Source of the DNA: Eutypella sp. D-1
Lineage: Eukaryota; Ascomycota; Sordariomycetes; Xylariales; Diatrypaceae
Direction of reading: 5' to 3'
Length of the DNA: 64,000 bases
Assembly: GCA_023313575.1 (NCBI GenBank)
Contig: JAJTTP010000001.1
Coordinates: 3,224,001 to 3,288,000 of the forward strand
Below the pieces are notes generated by a model. That model ran no database searches. It had not been told where the DNA came from and worked only from the letters and a program-made list of their open reading frames with translations. Position numbers and translations under genes: made by a program. This document shows positions 1 through 11,929 of the stretch, one piece after another (positions within the stretch are counted from its first letter, which is position 1; every line of letters starts with the position of its first letter).

Positions 1-279
1 TCGTCTTTTGTCCTCCTCGACGTCGTACTGGAAGTTGCCTGGGATTATGACAAGCTCATCGTAGGGGCCTACCGGGGTCTCGGTGTAGCGAATGAAGTGG
101 AACTGGCCAACTCCGCCCACGTGCTTCCCAGACTCGGCGCCGGCGAACGATGACTCCTTTTCTAGCGGTGAATAGGCGTAGTCTGGGAGATTCCCAGGTT
201 TGCAATAGAAGTTGACGATGTACATGGTTCCCTTCAGCTTCCATGGCGCTGGAACATGTACAATAGGCCCGTCACCCAT
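1..279 (-). CDS. Acetoacetate decarboxylase-like protein, 5' part only
   Basis: Reading the minus strand from the ATG at 279 gives 93 uninterrupted codons that run off the left edge of the window, so only the N-terminus is visible. It begins MGDGPIVHVPAPWKLKG and continues with segments such as GGVGQFHFIRYTETPVGPYDEL and a following strand ending in the motif NFQYDVEEDKRR. A pro-rich opening, a Trp-Lys-Leu-Lys-Gly turn and a TPVGPYDEL-like segment are what I associate with fungal proteins of the acetoacetate decarboxylase-like beta-barrel superfamily. I assign the family by recollection of the fold pattern, not by alignment. The catalytic lysine would lie beyond the visible part, so activity cannot be judged. 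No signal peptide is visible. The start codon is the first in-frame ATG and is preceded by a typical fungal context (ACACAATGG). Confidence 0.6.
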   Translation of the reverse strand, partial: MGDGPIVHVPAPWKLKGTMYIVNFYCKPGNLPDYAYSPLEKESSFAGAESGKHVGGVGQFHFIRYTETPVGPYDELVIIPGNFQYDVEEDKRR

Positions 280-3200
280 TGTGTCTTGGATGGAAGCGGA
301 TAGACTAAAATTTGGAATGAGTTACACATGCGCTTCCTCTTTACGTACACAACTATACCCGCATAGACTAACTATGAAGTAAATTCAGGGGGCGGTTGGA
401 AGATGATTTGGCTCCTTTACATTTGGGAGTCAATAAATGAGCTCAACACTTCGTCCGTTGAGTTGAATTTGCAGTATCGGGACTCATAAGTACTACTTTT
501 TGTGACGTAATTTTCATGGAGGCCATATACTTGGAAACCTGGGGAAATGGCCCGCAAGTACGAAGTAGTGCTCTAATACCTATTAGTACCTGGGGAACTG
601 AGCTGAAGAGGGAATCAGAGGGAGACCAATCGGGCTTAAATCATCTGTTTCCGTGACAGGTACGTACCTGCCGATCCTTATTGGGCGTGAACCTTACATT
701 TGAAGTTTTGAACCTCATCAACTATCTAGGTACCTACCTAGGTAATTAACTTGTCCCGGAAAAGGATTGAACCATGTTTTCAGCGAAGGCAGATACCATT
801 ATTAATGCGAATATAGCATATATATTCGAGGTCAAGAGAATAAAATTGGAGAAGATGGTATGCCCAAAGGGTTAGCTCAGTACTTAAGGTAGGAACACAC
901 TGATTAAGCTTTTGCGGGCATTTCGACTTGTATAATTAGGAACTGGGTATATATGCCATCAAGTTGTATGATATACCTAAGTCCTAACCGGGCTCGCTCT
1001 CGGCATGTTAGCCATACTAGTTTTTGAATTCTAGGCGTCCTAATGATCCAAGTGTCGATGCCTTGTATTGTAGCCGATATAATACTCGGAAGGTCGAGTT
1101 CGGTAGGGCTACAACAGGCATGGTAGATAGACGGGTCTGTCCCCTAGAAAGAGTCAATGATTAGCTGTGTGCGAGATACGGAACATTATTTCCTGACTGG
1201 TCAAATTTGAGCGCCTGGTCGGCACAAGGCTCCGTGGTGAACGCTGTGGTCAAGAGTATGGAGTTCGGTCGAGCCTATCAGCGCACCTAGCGGAGTGTCC
1301 GGATGCAGCTCGACCACCGGGTCCCACGATGGAGGATGAATCCTGTTACGTGCGTTACTGAGATCGTAACAAGTAAGAATGCACCTGACCTGACCGAAAG
1401 ACTATCCCCGCCATCATTTGTGCTTGGGGTTCCTTAATTCCTCGGTTCCTCGGTTCCTCGGTTCCTCGCCTTCAGGGCATGGAATCAAAAAACCCCACGT
1501 GTCGGTATATCGATCTCACCGCTAGGGGCTCTTCGAGTTGCGGGGTAATCAGCACAACAACCATGGAGATGGCAGATCATTTGACCTCAATATGGACGAC
1601 CAGTTCCCAATGTTTGCTCCAGAAATTTCAAAGGAAGACTTATACGGAGGATCAGCAAGAGAGTGACATCTTACATAGTGGGATAAGGGGTAAGAGCTTC
1701 TAGTGGGGAAAGGCAAGCCAAGCTGAACGCTCGAGACCCCTAAGGAGAACTGCTATAACTGTAAAGTCTAGATTCTCTGCCTACCGCTAGTTCACCCCAC
1801 CACCTATCTGATTTCCTCTCCACATGGACCTGGATCTAGAGCTCCAGGAACCCGTCTACGGTAGGTGCCGCGGCTTAGTCTCCACACGGTATACCAATAC
1901 CATAATATCAGACCTCCACGCCTCCCACCATCAGTTGATATTTGCCCCTCTATCTCACCTTACACTTTGATGCCTAGCCTTGGTCTCCTTACTGTTCATG
2001 GGACTGTGAAGTGAATGTATGCACCAACTATCACCTTGTCATCGGCGGTTGACACGGCCGAAACGGTAGTTTTCAGGAATGCATATTGCCAGCACGAATA
2101 ATAGTGCATTCTAAGGCTCGACGAGATATATCCTGTTTGGTGTTTGATATTTGGGTAGGCAACTTGGCTCAAGCTCGCAGCCCTCATTAGCATCGTTTCA
2201 CGAGAGTCCAAGATATAGATACTCACTACGTGGATAGTCTATATATGATAAAGTGATGTCGTGGAAATAAGGTATTCGGATATATGTGGGCCAGCCAAAC
2301 TGATACCTCCTTATAGGTTAATCTGCCACATTTCTATAAGGTTGAGATCCTGTCGTTTCAGGAAGGATAGGGGATAGAGGGTCCACTTTATAGTTCATTA
2401 TGCAGGAGTAGCTTGGTTCCTATGCCCGGAGCGTAGAGTGTGGTGTTGAGGCATCGTGGCATCCCCAAGCACTCCCCGCGGCCTCTGCCCAAGGAATCCA
2501 AAGTTTAAACCACGCCCAAGTTGACAATTGAGGCACGGATGTTCTTTAGTGTATGATAAGCATGAATCTAAGGGTCCTTCCCCTTGTCCGGCTTTTAGCC
2601 TCTGGGAAGTTATCTCCGTTATCGGGATATTATATAGCCATATCATGTAGTCGTGTAGCAGAGGCCATGTGCTACTGCCCACTCTTAGTGGTTCATCACG
2701 TAAAGATAGCTTCTAGGCCATTGAGGAATGGGTATAGACGGCGTATTATTTACGTGTGATGATCTAGTGTTGATGCCCATTATGGATCAATGTCAAAGCG
2801 TCTATTAGGGTATATTGTATACATATTTACGAAGTACCCCTATGGGTCTTTATATGCCGGTGTTGTCAACTCAATAGAGCTTCATGCGCCGTGGCTCGTT
2901 TTACGTGTAATTTAATGAGCACTCCGTGGTTCATGCCCTGCCCCCCGGAGAGACTTTGGTCATTCGGGCACAAACGCATCGAATTACAATATAACAAGTC
3001 AACGGTAGAGCCGAGGAGGAGCATCGTGACCCGATTGCAACATATGATTGTACGTCCGTTAACGGTCCTCGTAAATGTCCCTCCACACCTTCCATTGGGC
3101 CCAACCACTTAATTCAAGCGGCAGCCATCCGGTCTAAGTCGGGAACCAAACTGCCAATTGGACCTTGTGCTTGTATTGGGCTCCTAGCCTCCCATCTAGA

Positions 3201-3584
3201 CCAGTTGGTTTTGGTGTCTTCCCCGATGAATATGCCGGCGAGAATTGAAGCCAGCACGCTATCTAGGCCAAAAGGTCCTGTCGGTGATGTCCAACAGCTG
3301 TCTCATCTGCAACATAGGCGCAGCTTCGGTCTAGGGCAAGAGGTTTCCACGGTCATTCTTGGATAGGCGCAAGAATACCCCATTGAATCGATGTGTTAAC
3401 GAGCTCCACGAAATGGTGAAGTGTGGTTGGGATGAATATAAAGGAGAGTCTCTCCCCAAGACAAAACTTATAGACAGAGCTCACCAAGTAAGATTGCTCA
3501 TACCAGTCACGCGTCACTCTTGTCCAAATAAGGCATATCGTCTCCATCCAATAACTCTTTCACCAATTAGCTATCTTAGTTATC
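280..3584. other. Gene-poor stretch with an 8-bp tandem repeat
   Basis: I find no gene here that I can support. Short open frames (for example 1479-1703, 2866-3112 on both strands, 3353-3625) have no recognisable motif and often overlap on opposite strands. The stretch carries the scattered ACCTAGGTA-type palindromic words seen at many intergenic places in this window (for example around 725-745), and a short tandem repeat at 1438-1468. The last few hundred bases presumably include the promoter of the dioxygenase-like gene that starts at 3585. Confidence 0.6.
1438..1468. repeat. 8-bp tandem repeat, unit CCTCGGTT
   Basis: Nearly four head-to-tail copies of an 8-bp unit (CCTCGGTT) are visible. 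The copies are almost identical, which suggests recent slippage. It lies in intergenic sequence. Confidence 0.85.
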
Positions 3585-4894
3585 ATGGCGACAGCAGCTG
3601 TTCTCCCAGCTTCCGAGCAAATTAAGCCTCCCTTTACCCCAATCATTGTAGAGCCCAAACTCAAGGTAGCGAAATGTGACTTCGACCCAAAACGACACCT
3701 CGAGTTCAAAGATCCTTCCAAGGTGTATACCATGAGGGACTTGGGCCTGCCTGAGGACCAGGGCATATCCCCTGTTGCCGTCTCAGAGCCATTCCACCTT
3801 TTTTCGGAAGAAGCTGTCATGCGCATGAGGGAGGAAGTTCTCAGTCCCGAAGTCTGGAAGAATTGCCAATACTCCAGCAATCTATCTCCATGCATGCTCA
3901 GAGGGTTTGCCAATAAGTGAGATAGGCCATACCTAGTCTTGTGGCTTGTAGCTGACATCGTTATGTAGGTATGCCCCGTTTGTCTACGACGCATGGAAGA
4001 GTCCAGAGACGCTAGCAATCATATCTAAGGTAGCGAAAATCGACCTGATTCCTGTGATGGACTTTGAAATCGGACATATCAACATCTCGGTAAAGTCTGG
4101 GAAAGACAAAGAGGAGGAGATTAAGGCCCTTGCGGAACGAGCTCACTATGCCGCTGACGAGGGCATCTCAGACTGTCCGTGGGAGGACGATACGCCCGTC
4201 TTTGACTGGCATACGGACGCATACCCGTTCGTGTGCGTGACTATGCTTAGTGACTGCAGCACCATGGTCGGAGGTGAAACTGCCCTCCGCACTGGAACCG
4301 GAGAGATTATGAAGGTCCGCGGGCCGCAGATGGTAAGTTAGTCCAGAGCTGCGAATTCTTCTACCACGCAGATAAACTAATTCGCGAACTCAGGGATGTG
4401 CTGTAATCCTCCAGGGGCGTTACATTGAGCACCAGGCGCTGCGCACACTAGGAATGACGGAGCGCATCAGCATGGTGACGTCGTTCCGGCCGCGATCAGC
4501 GCGCATGCCGGACGACACTGTGCTAACGACAGTGAGGCCAATTTCGGATCTGGGCGAGCTGTATCACCAATTTGCCGAGTATCGGCTGGAGATCCTGGAG
4601 GAGCGTGTGCGGCAGCAGCTTCGCGAGCTGCGGGACTGCAAGAGCTCCACACGTGCAGCCTGGGACTCAAACGCCAAATGCGACTCAGGAGGCCGCCGCC
4701 GTCATATTCCTACACGCCGCCTTAAGGCTTTCTTTGCCGAGCAGGAGCGCTTCCTCGCCCACATGAACCGCGAGATGATTGAGGATGAATACGTTATTAT
4801 GGGAAGTGTTGACGACAGCCACCTCTTGACGAAAAAGGACAAGGACATTGAGAGCGAAGAAGAAAAGAAACTTAAGCGACAGCGCTCTGCGTAA
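3585..4894 (+). CDS. 2-oxoglutarate/Fe(II)-dependent dioxygenase-like protein, 3 exons
   Basis: Exons 3585-3916, 3969-4332 and 4394-4894 join in frame through two GT-AG introns of 52 and 61 nt to give 398 residues. The middle part has the jelly-roll metal site. An H-x-D pair lies in FDWHTDAYPF (His192, Asp194), and a distal His245 in GRYIEHQAL is followed by an arginine segment (TERISMVTSFRPRS, Arg256) suited to holding the 2-oxoglutarate carboxylate. The C-terminal third is charged and ends in a lysine/glutamate-rich, nuclear-signal-like tail (KKLKRQRSA). No signal peptide is seen, so it is probably cytosolic or nuclear. The substrate is unknown. Many fungal paralogues of this kind are annotated only as Fe2OG dioxygenase domain proteins. 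Family call from motifs; function beyond that is inference. Confidence 0.8.
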
Positions 4895-5554
4895 CCTTGA
4901 AACTAGGATAGGTGATGCTGCTGTTTGATTGGAGTTTTCGTTGGCGGGAACTGTTGCCACGGATCGAGGATGAATTCTATTATTAATGTATATCTTGTTA
5001 ACGAGGACCTCGGATATAGCAAACATTGCTACGTCATGGAGTTAATCTCAGGATTCATGAGCCATTCTTTTATTTATCTAAATATGCTTCTCGGGATAAT
5101 CCGGCTGTCTAAAAGTTCGAAGTGAATAACGGTAGTAAGAACGGATCCTAGGAACAAAGACCTTCTCACAAGGACTATAAGGTTGGCGTAGGATCGCACA
5201 CGAGTTTATGATTGGCAATCTGTTTTTCCCTAGAGCTCTAGGATTTAGCAAGCCATTTTCTAAGTTGCTTAACTGCCCCTATCCGCGCAACGCATTTGCA
5301 TTGAAGTTGGTAACATTGCTGATAAGACGATGGAGGTAAAACTCCATAGGGTATCTATTCCTAATTGGCCGATCATCGCGGCCCCCTAACCAATGCTCTA
5401 TGTTATGGCACAAGAAAAATCAAAGTCATAACGTCGTCCCATATCGTTATTTCCCCATAGAACTCATGACAGGTGTTGGTAAAGGCAGAAAGCGCGCGAA
5501 AACCAGAATTTCCTTTCCGATAATGAATGTGAGAATAATTTTCCATGTTTGGCT
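4895..5554. other. Intergenic region between convergent genes
   Basis: This 660-nt gap separates two genes that point towards each other, so it should hold both transcript ends. I see no conserved motif or supported open frame in it. Confidence 0.6.
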
Positions 5555-6899
5555 TCATCCGCTATAGGGAGGGGGTGGTTCGCTCGGTTGCCCGAGTTCC
5601 TTTGGTGGCAAAAATGGGTTTCCACCAAAGGTCTCCTTAGGCGGCGTTGGTAGCGGGTTGCTTGGGCCCTCTTTTGGGGGCGTTGGCGGCGGGTCTTTAG
5701 AGGGTATGACAGGTGGGCCATCGCTGAGCGTCCCGGTTTCTTGGGAGATCGAGGGCCCGCGTGAACTGTTGCCCTCCGCACCAGAATCGGAGTTAGTTCC
5801 AGCTAAGCGCTCGAATATGTTCTCTCGGGCCTTCTGGAGCGCGACGCGGGCGCCGTTCAGCTCTTGGGATAGACGGGTTATCTCGACTTCGCCTCGCTGG
5901 ACGCGCATCCCGGCTTGCTGAATCTGGATGTCAAGATGGGCGGCGCAGCGACGGACCTCCTCGCGGGAGGCCTTGATCTTGTCGTGGAATTCCATGTCAC
6001 TGAAAATGTTATCGAAGAGGACATCGCTCATAAGGTTTCCATGGGAAATCCGGGCCTCGGGTAGCGCGCGCACCTCACTCGAGTATCGCCGCGCCTGCGT
6101 CACCAGCATCTGCGCCTGATGAACCTGGTTTTCGGAGTTGTGGAGCGCGTCGCGCTCCATCATGTCCGCCATCGTCCCACCGCCGAACATATCCCATCGG
6201 CTGTAGTCGAGAGCGTCTTCCATGTACTTCAGCGCCGTCCCGAGCCGCACTTTGGCTTGGTTCAACAAGCTCGCCGCCTTCTGCTCCGACTCTAGCCATA
6301 TACGTGTACTCCTACACGCCTCCGCCGCAGTCTGTAACTGCCGCTCCGTAGCGTCCTCCTCGGGAAACTCCGGTGTTGGACCTCCGAATATGCTATTATA
6401 TAGGTCGTCGAGGTCGCGCTGCGCCTGTTCATGTCGTGCCGTCTCCTGTTCTAGCTTGCCTCTAACGTTCAGAGCCTCTGTCCGCATCCCCTTAACGCTC
6501 TCTTGCTCTTGCTCCGTCTTGTGGATATCTTGAAGGACCTGGACGCAACGTCAATATACCATAGTACTTATAAGAGCAATGGGTAAAACTGACCTTCAGG
6601 TAGTCCTGTTCCTCCTTGGAGGCTCTCTCCTCGAATTTCTCCTGTTTGCGGGCCACTTTGTAGGCGAATCGCTTCATCACGGATTTGCGGTACTTCTCAT
6701 GCTCCTTGAGTTCCTTCTCGCGCTGTTTTTGTAGGTTCGCAAGGCGGCTCGAAATCTCCTTCATATCCCTTTCTAGATCGGAAATGTATTCCTTTTGGTG
6801 CTCCAGCGATGGCGGAGCATGGTCTGTCTCCGACAGTATTCCCAGGAGCTCCTTATGACGAGGGGCGGCATTCTGGATTGTAATTGCAATAGAAGTCAT
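5555..6899 (-). CDS. Coiled-coil protein with proline-rich PPxY tail, 2 exons
   Basis: Exon 1 runs from the ATG at 6899 to 6594 and exon 2 from 6538 to 5555. The 55-nt intron (GTCAGT...CAG) is phase 0, giving 429 residues. An upstream GTG in frame at 6920 is not a likely start. About residues 20-330 are strongly charged and heptad-like (for example KQREKELKEHEKYRK, EEVRRCAAHLD), consistent with long coiled coils. The last 50 or so residues are proline-rich, with three PPKE repeats (PTPPKEG, PTPPKET, LPPKEL), and end in PPPPYSG. PPxY is a known WW-domain ligand and the PTPP words could bind SH3 or WW modules. There is no signal peptide or membrane span. I do not know its function; a scaffold for ubiquitin-ligase or membrane-remodelling partners is only a guess. 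Confidence 0.75.
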
Positions 6900-7718
6900 A
6901 TTTATGGCAAGGTCATACACTAGTAGTCAGGCGATATTGTATTGTTGAGTATGGATATTTATCGACTAGAACTAAGGAGAAAAGGGGTAGATTATACTAT
7001 ACTCCAATGGAACCCTTATAGTGCATTTATATCAATGTCCTACAAAGTCGTTTGGTCGTGAATGTACCCGGGAGCTGCATCACAGCCACAACAATACTAT
7101 TTGCTTCTGTCTTGGCGCACGACATGATCTGCCTAGATTTGGGTTAGTTATGTATGTAGTACATGCTAAACTTGCTTACTATATTAGCTAGCCAGTGGAA
7201 GGTCTACCAAAATCTGCCTGTAGATGAATTGTTAGACACCACAGCCACCCAACTATAGTAGTCATTCCTTGCTGCGCCTCCTTGAAGGATGGAAATGACC
7301 CACCAACAACCCCTACAGACTGATCCTAAGGCGATCATTTGATCCAATGTGTTGCGGATCTGCTGTGTAAGGCTAATTTACTAAGTCTGATTTCGCCCTC
7401 AAATTTTAAGGGTTTCTTCGAGGATTAAGACAACCAGCAGTGAAGGCAATGGGAGAGACGCAAGTCGTGACGTATGATGTTTAGAAACAAACGTTCGCCT
7501 CTTGAAAGCATGCCCTGTATTCACTACGGCGTCAGACTTACCTACTTGATCTGATCATTGCATTATATAGATATATAGTCGATATAGCAGCTGCCAATGT
7601 GGTGAATCGTTTATAACACGGTGCCGTCGTCGCTTAATCAGAAGCCCGTTGATTAGCTGGCATCTAAACCTATGGACTGGCCTGCCTCAATATGCAACTC
7701 TTCAGGCGCGTACCGTGA
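6900..7718. other. Intergenic, no gene seen
   Basis: This stretch lies upstream of the coiled-coil gene and downstream of the arylsulfatase gene, both on the minus strand. It is moderately AT-rich with no supported open frame, so it should contain the promoter of the former and the terminator of the latter. Confidence 0.55.
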
Positions 7719-9800
7719 TCACACCCATTCAGACCACTTAACCCCGTCTCGGTACGCTACCCCGTTATTTTCAAATTGCGGGCCCTCGGCGTCCAGAATA
7801 TAGCCGTTCTCACAGCGGTCGAATTGCACCCGTGTCTGCTCGCGCTCATAGAAATGATCGAAGCGGGACGAGAGCGCGTCGTCGAGCCCCGATACGTCAT
7901 CGGCGGGGTGCAGGGCACGCCAAGGGCGTACGCAGGTCCCGCCCTTGCACGACTTGAGGACGAAGAGCAGCGAGTCTAGGCGCGTGGCTACCTTCTCAAC
8001 AGGGAACCCCTGAATCATGATCCCATGCGATTGATAGCCATTCCTTTCGGACAAGAGATTGCGAAGTTGGCCAGGGTCGGTCTGAAGTATTTACGTAAAT
8101 TCCATGCCAGTTAGCAACACAGTAATCTGATAGGGAATTTTGAAAGTGTTCCTCGGCCGACGCACCTTCATGTCATATAGCTCGTGCTCCCCGTTGCACC
8201 AAACTGAGTAGTACAAATCCCAGGCCTCGCCAGCAATTCGAAGCGCCTTATACGTATTATTTAGCCAGTAGGACTCCTGCCCCGGGAACTGACGACCTTC
8301 TGCAAGGGCGAAGCCCCAGTACTCGATGTTGACGTGCTCGTGTCTGTCGCGCGCAGCTGCCGCGATATCTTCGGGTACAAGTGGAATCTTCTCTCCGTCA
8401 AATTCGATGTTATCACCTGGTAACGCTCCTGCGAGCCCCAGGATCGTGGGCGCTAGGTCGGTATGCGTGGTGACTGCTTCCGCAGTGCGATTTCGTGGTA
8501 CGCCCGGGCCGCGCACGATCAGAGGTACGTTGACATCCTCCTCATACCCGCACTCCTTGCCGGGCGGCAGCCTGTGCTGGCCGATGTGGTACCCATTATC
8601 GCTCGTATAAACGATGTACGTGTCCTCCAACACGCCACGAGCCTCGAGGCGAGCCACGATACCGTCCACGAGCTCGTCGACCGACTGCAGCGCCCGTAGT
8701 CGCTGTCGGTAAAAGTGATCGTTATACTCAATGTTCTCCTGAGACTGTCTTGGCAAGGTGCGGACCCAGTTCGCGCCTGAGGGCGCATCGGGGTTGAAGT
8801 TCTCTGTCCGCGGCACCCTCGCGTCCTTGAATAGGTCCTTGTGCCTCTCTGCAGCCACCGGGGCAGAGAAATGAATCTTCGGCGCGCTATCGGCCGCCCC
8901 CCACATGTCCTCCACAGTTGCCCCAACGTTGCCCTGCACGTTTCCATGGGGTGCGACTGGAGCCACACCTAGGAAGAACGGCCTCTCGCTATCAATAGCA
9001 TCTTCGAGGAAGCCGTAGGTCTTCGCCGCGAGTACGTCAACAGAATACTCACCCTCACGGCTAATCGGGGGATCCTGGTTCCGTTGGTAGGTGCTATTCA
9101 GATACGAGTACGTGAATGGGTCCAGGAGGAAATCTGAGCCCGTCCATCCCGCCGGAAATGGAGAGTCGTAGTTATCTATGGTATGTGCGTTAAAGAGCTT
9201 CCCAGTGTAGTACGTATTGTACCCTGCCTTTTGCAGCCACACTTCGAAGTATCACAATAAATCATATCAGAATTGCCCATTGCAGTATAGGATACTACTT
9301 GAACAGAGCCCATATAAATAGGGCAAGACTTACCTGGAAGGTACTTCTCATTCAGGCCCTGACCTATGAACTTTGGATAGCCACCTGGGAAATTTCAGTG
9401 AAATGATGGCTCAGGTATCATGACTGTAGGACTAACCATAAGGAGGCTTCACATCGGTAACGTTTGTGTTGTGGGCGGCTTTGCCGGTCCACAGCGACAC
9501 CCTTGACGGGCAGCACAACGCGATGGTACAGAAATGGCGACTGTAGAAGGTGCCTTCGTCAAGGAGGTGTTTCTTGACCAGCGGCATACAGTCCAATGAC
9601 TGCATGTGGAGATCCTGGTCATCAGTTATGATGAAAACAATGTTCGGCTGTGGCTTAGATATAGACGAGGAAGATGGTGTCGTCGCATCTTCAACGCCTA
9701 CTAATGGTATTTGACCTTGGTTGCCATTGCCGTCGAGACGAAGGGCTTGGCCCAGGAACGGCAACAGCCAACCCAAAGCGATAGGTCGCGACCAAACCAT
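7719..9800 (-). CDS. Secreted arylsulfatase, 4 exons
   Basis: Exons 9800-9437, 9384-9334, 9241-8166 and 8081-7719 join in frame to give 617 residues, the usual length for fungal arylsulfatases. A hydrophobic N-terminus (residues 1-20, WLLPFLGQAL) looks like a signal peptide. The alkaline-phosphatase-fold metal site begins at ITDDQD (Asp60, Asp61). The sulfatase signature is CCPSRVSLWTGK: Cys96 is in the CxPSR context that is oxidised to formylglycine in this family. Further landmarks are YTGKLFN, APHG, YTSDNGYHIGQHRL and GYEEDVNVPL, the last typical of the C-terminal half of the active site. The final splice restores the family hallmark ELYDMKTDPGQLRNLL. Role: hydrolysis of sulfate esters outside the cell or in the secretory pathway, probably for sulfur scavenging. 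Substrate is not predictable. Confidence 0.93.
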
Positions 9801-10147
9801 GCCTTCACACTTGAAGATAGAGACGTGTGCGGTAGTTGATAATTCTATGTAATATCATTTGTAATTGACTGATTCTGTACATGAACGAACTTAGATGCAC
9901 GAGGACAACCGACGCGGACACGGGGCGCGGGACCATGAGTCGCTGGTGGGGTTGGGTTTCGCAATTGACCAATAATGGCTGGCTATTATGTGCTGCTGAT
10001 ACCCCTGCCACACCCAAACGAATTCCGATCGGCGTCGATACCGTAGCCAGAAGACGTTCAACCTCCTTAGGTGTCAGACTGCCACAGTGAACGACATTCG
10101 TTTCTTGTGATTCTATGTAGTTCTATCTATGTGAATCCGTCGTCGCG
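9801..10147. other. Short intergenic gap
   Basis: This 347-nt gap lies between two minus-strand genes, so it should carry the sulfatase promoter and the dehydrogenase transcript end. No supported gene or clear motif was seen. Confidence 0.5.
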
Positions 10148-10966
10148 TCATTCAGGGTACACCATTTTGCGTGACACGCCGCCGTCGACCACGATCTCCT
10201 GGCCATTGACGAAGCGCTCGCGCACCAGGAACTCGACGGCGCCGAGCACGTCTTCAACGCGCCCAACGCGTCCGCTAGGATGCCATCGATGATCCTCGTT
10301 ACTCAGCCCGTCCTCCCACCGGCCCCCCTTCTCGTCAGCCTCGCGACATTCGTTAGCCACATTGATCCAGCCTGGTAGGATAGCGTTCACGGTGATGCCC
10401 ATTTCGGCTAGACTGGTTGCGAGACTCTGTGTGAGTCCGACCAAGCCCGCCTTAGTAGCACCATAAGCCTCGCCGCCCGGTTCAGATTGCCGCGCCCGCG
10501 TGCTCGACATGTTGATAATAGTGCCGCCGTGGTCCCGCCCTTTTTCTTTCTGCGCCTTCAGCAGCGGCAAGCAAGCCTGGCTCAGGAGCATGGGGGCTGT
10601 GAGGTTAGTCTCGACAGCCTTATTCCACTCCTCGAGGGAGAGGGACTCGAAGGGCTTGTCGATGACCCCTGTGAACGCGGCGTTATTGATGAGAACGTCG
10701 AGGCGGCCATTGAAGAAAGCCCCAGCCTGCGCCACGGCGTCCGAGATTTGCTCAGGTTTGCGCAAGTCTGCCACTAACGATTCAAATGCGTTTTTCTCGT
10801 GGAACAGCGGGCGCAGCACCCGTGTTTTCATATAGCCTAGTTCTTCGGCATCGCTATCGACAAGATACACCCGGTGCCCCCGCTCCAGTAACAGGCGCGA
10901 TAACCCACGGCCAATGCCCCGCGCTGCGCCGGTGATTAGAAAATGAAGTGGTTGTAGTTGGGCCAT
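10148..10966 (-). CDS. Short-chain dehydrogenase/reductase (SDR), single exon
   Basis: An intronless frame of 272 residues starts at the ATG at 10966. It has the classical SDR order: cofactor motif TGAARGIG (residues 12-19), an acidic residue after the second strand (VDSDAEEL, residues 36-43) that favours NAD(H), NNAA at residues 94-97, catalytic Ser155 in NMSSTRARQ, and the YxxxK pair Tyr168/Lys172 in YGATK. It ends with the IxPGWI and VVDGG elements normal for the family. It is a cytosolic oxidoreductase; the substrate cannot be told. The C-terminus ends KMVYPE, not a peroxisomal signal. It is next to the arylsulfatase on the same strand, but I see no evidence that the two act together. Confidence 0.92.
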   Translation of the reverse strand: MAQLQPLHFLITGAARGIGRGLSRLLLERGHRVYLVDSDAEELGYMKTRVLRPLFHEKNAFESLVADLRKPEQISDAVAQAGAFFNGRLDVLINNAAFTGVIDKPFESLSLEEWNKAVETNLTAPMLLSQACLPLLKAQKEKGRDHGGTIINMSSTRARQSEPGGEAYGATKAGLVGLTQSLATSLAEMGITVNAILPGWINVANECREADEKGGRWEDGLSNEDHRWHPSGRVGRVEDVLGAVEFLVRERFVNGQEIVVDGGVSRKMVYPE

Positions 10967-11929
10967 ATTTGTATCTGGCTAGTACACAGGTTTAGGTAGG
11001 TAAAATTAGACAAGTGGGCTGTCGGACGGGTTTTTCTGTGTATGAAGCTTTATCTCGTCGAGTTTATCTACATACCTAGATATGTAGGTAGTTTATTGAG
11101 TACGGCAGTTACCTAAGTATGTAACTAAGGCAGATTGGTTATAATTGATACCCTAGCAGAGAAAATGACGTCACAAGTGGGCCGACACTAAAAATGGTGG
11201 TTGTTAGAAGATCGCTAAGAAATGCGAAAGGGGTTTTCATCCAAGATGAAGGCCCCGGAAATATTCACCCCTTTTCCTCGCAGTTAGACATGAAAACTGA
11301 CGTCGCGTTCAATCTTTTATATAAATCGCTAGCATTCGGTATTCTATTGCCCATATGAACACATTTATCGGCAATCTCACCCAACTTATTGGGGATCCTA
11401 TTCCAGCTGTAATTACAAATTGTTTGCGTTTCAGCTTATAGCACCTGTGGCAGCAAGCTCCTTCCGTGCAGGTACACTTGAATAATTACTCAACTAATGA
11501 AGGCACCTCCAGCTTGCACTTGCCTCTGATTTTAAAGAGAACACTGGAAGCTTCTTTACGTACCTAGGTAGGTATAAGTAATGTGCGTAGAACAAATATT
11601 GAGGCCCTCAATCTATGACAGTAAGTGGGGGCAGCTGACATTCTACTCTACTAGTCATTACTTCAATTAGGCAGCAACCCCCAAGTCTTATTTAACGCTA
11701 TCCGTTCTCCTAAGTTTGTCAAACAAAGGACCCTTAGGAAGTAGCAAGTGATGACACTACCCCACCAATCAACCTACTTAAGTATATGATGCTCTCAGGC
11801 GGACCAGGCCTGACTAGAATCACAAAAGCAACAATAACAACAACAACTGAACGCAATAACATATTCCCCCTAATAGATCCGAAAAGCAAATTGAAATCCC
11901 ATCAGATATCCTTACTACAAGATCACGAC
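10967..11929. other. Divergent intergenic region
   Basis: This region separates the minus-strand dehydrogenase from the plus-strand cullin-like gene and should hold both promoters. It contains several ACCTAGGTAGGTA-type words (about 11070-11090, 11560-11575). An in-frame upstream ATG at 11786 would extend the cullin-like protein by 48 low-complexity residues; I consider that a less likely start. Confidence 0.5.

Noticed and set aside
2866..3112. Overlapping frames of about 75-80 codons on both strands
   Set aside because: Both strands open over the same bases with no recognisable protein family; most likely chance.
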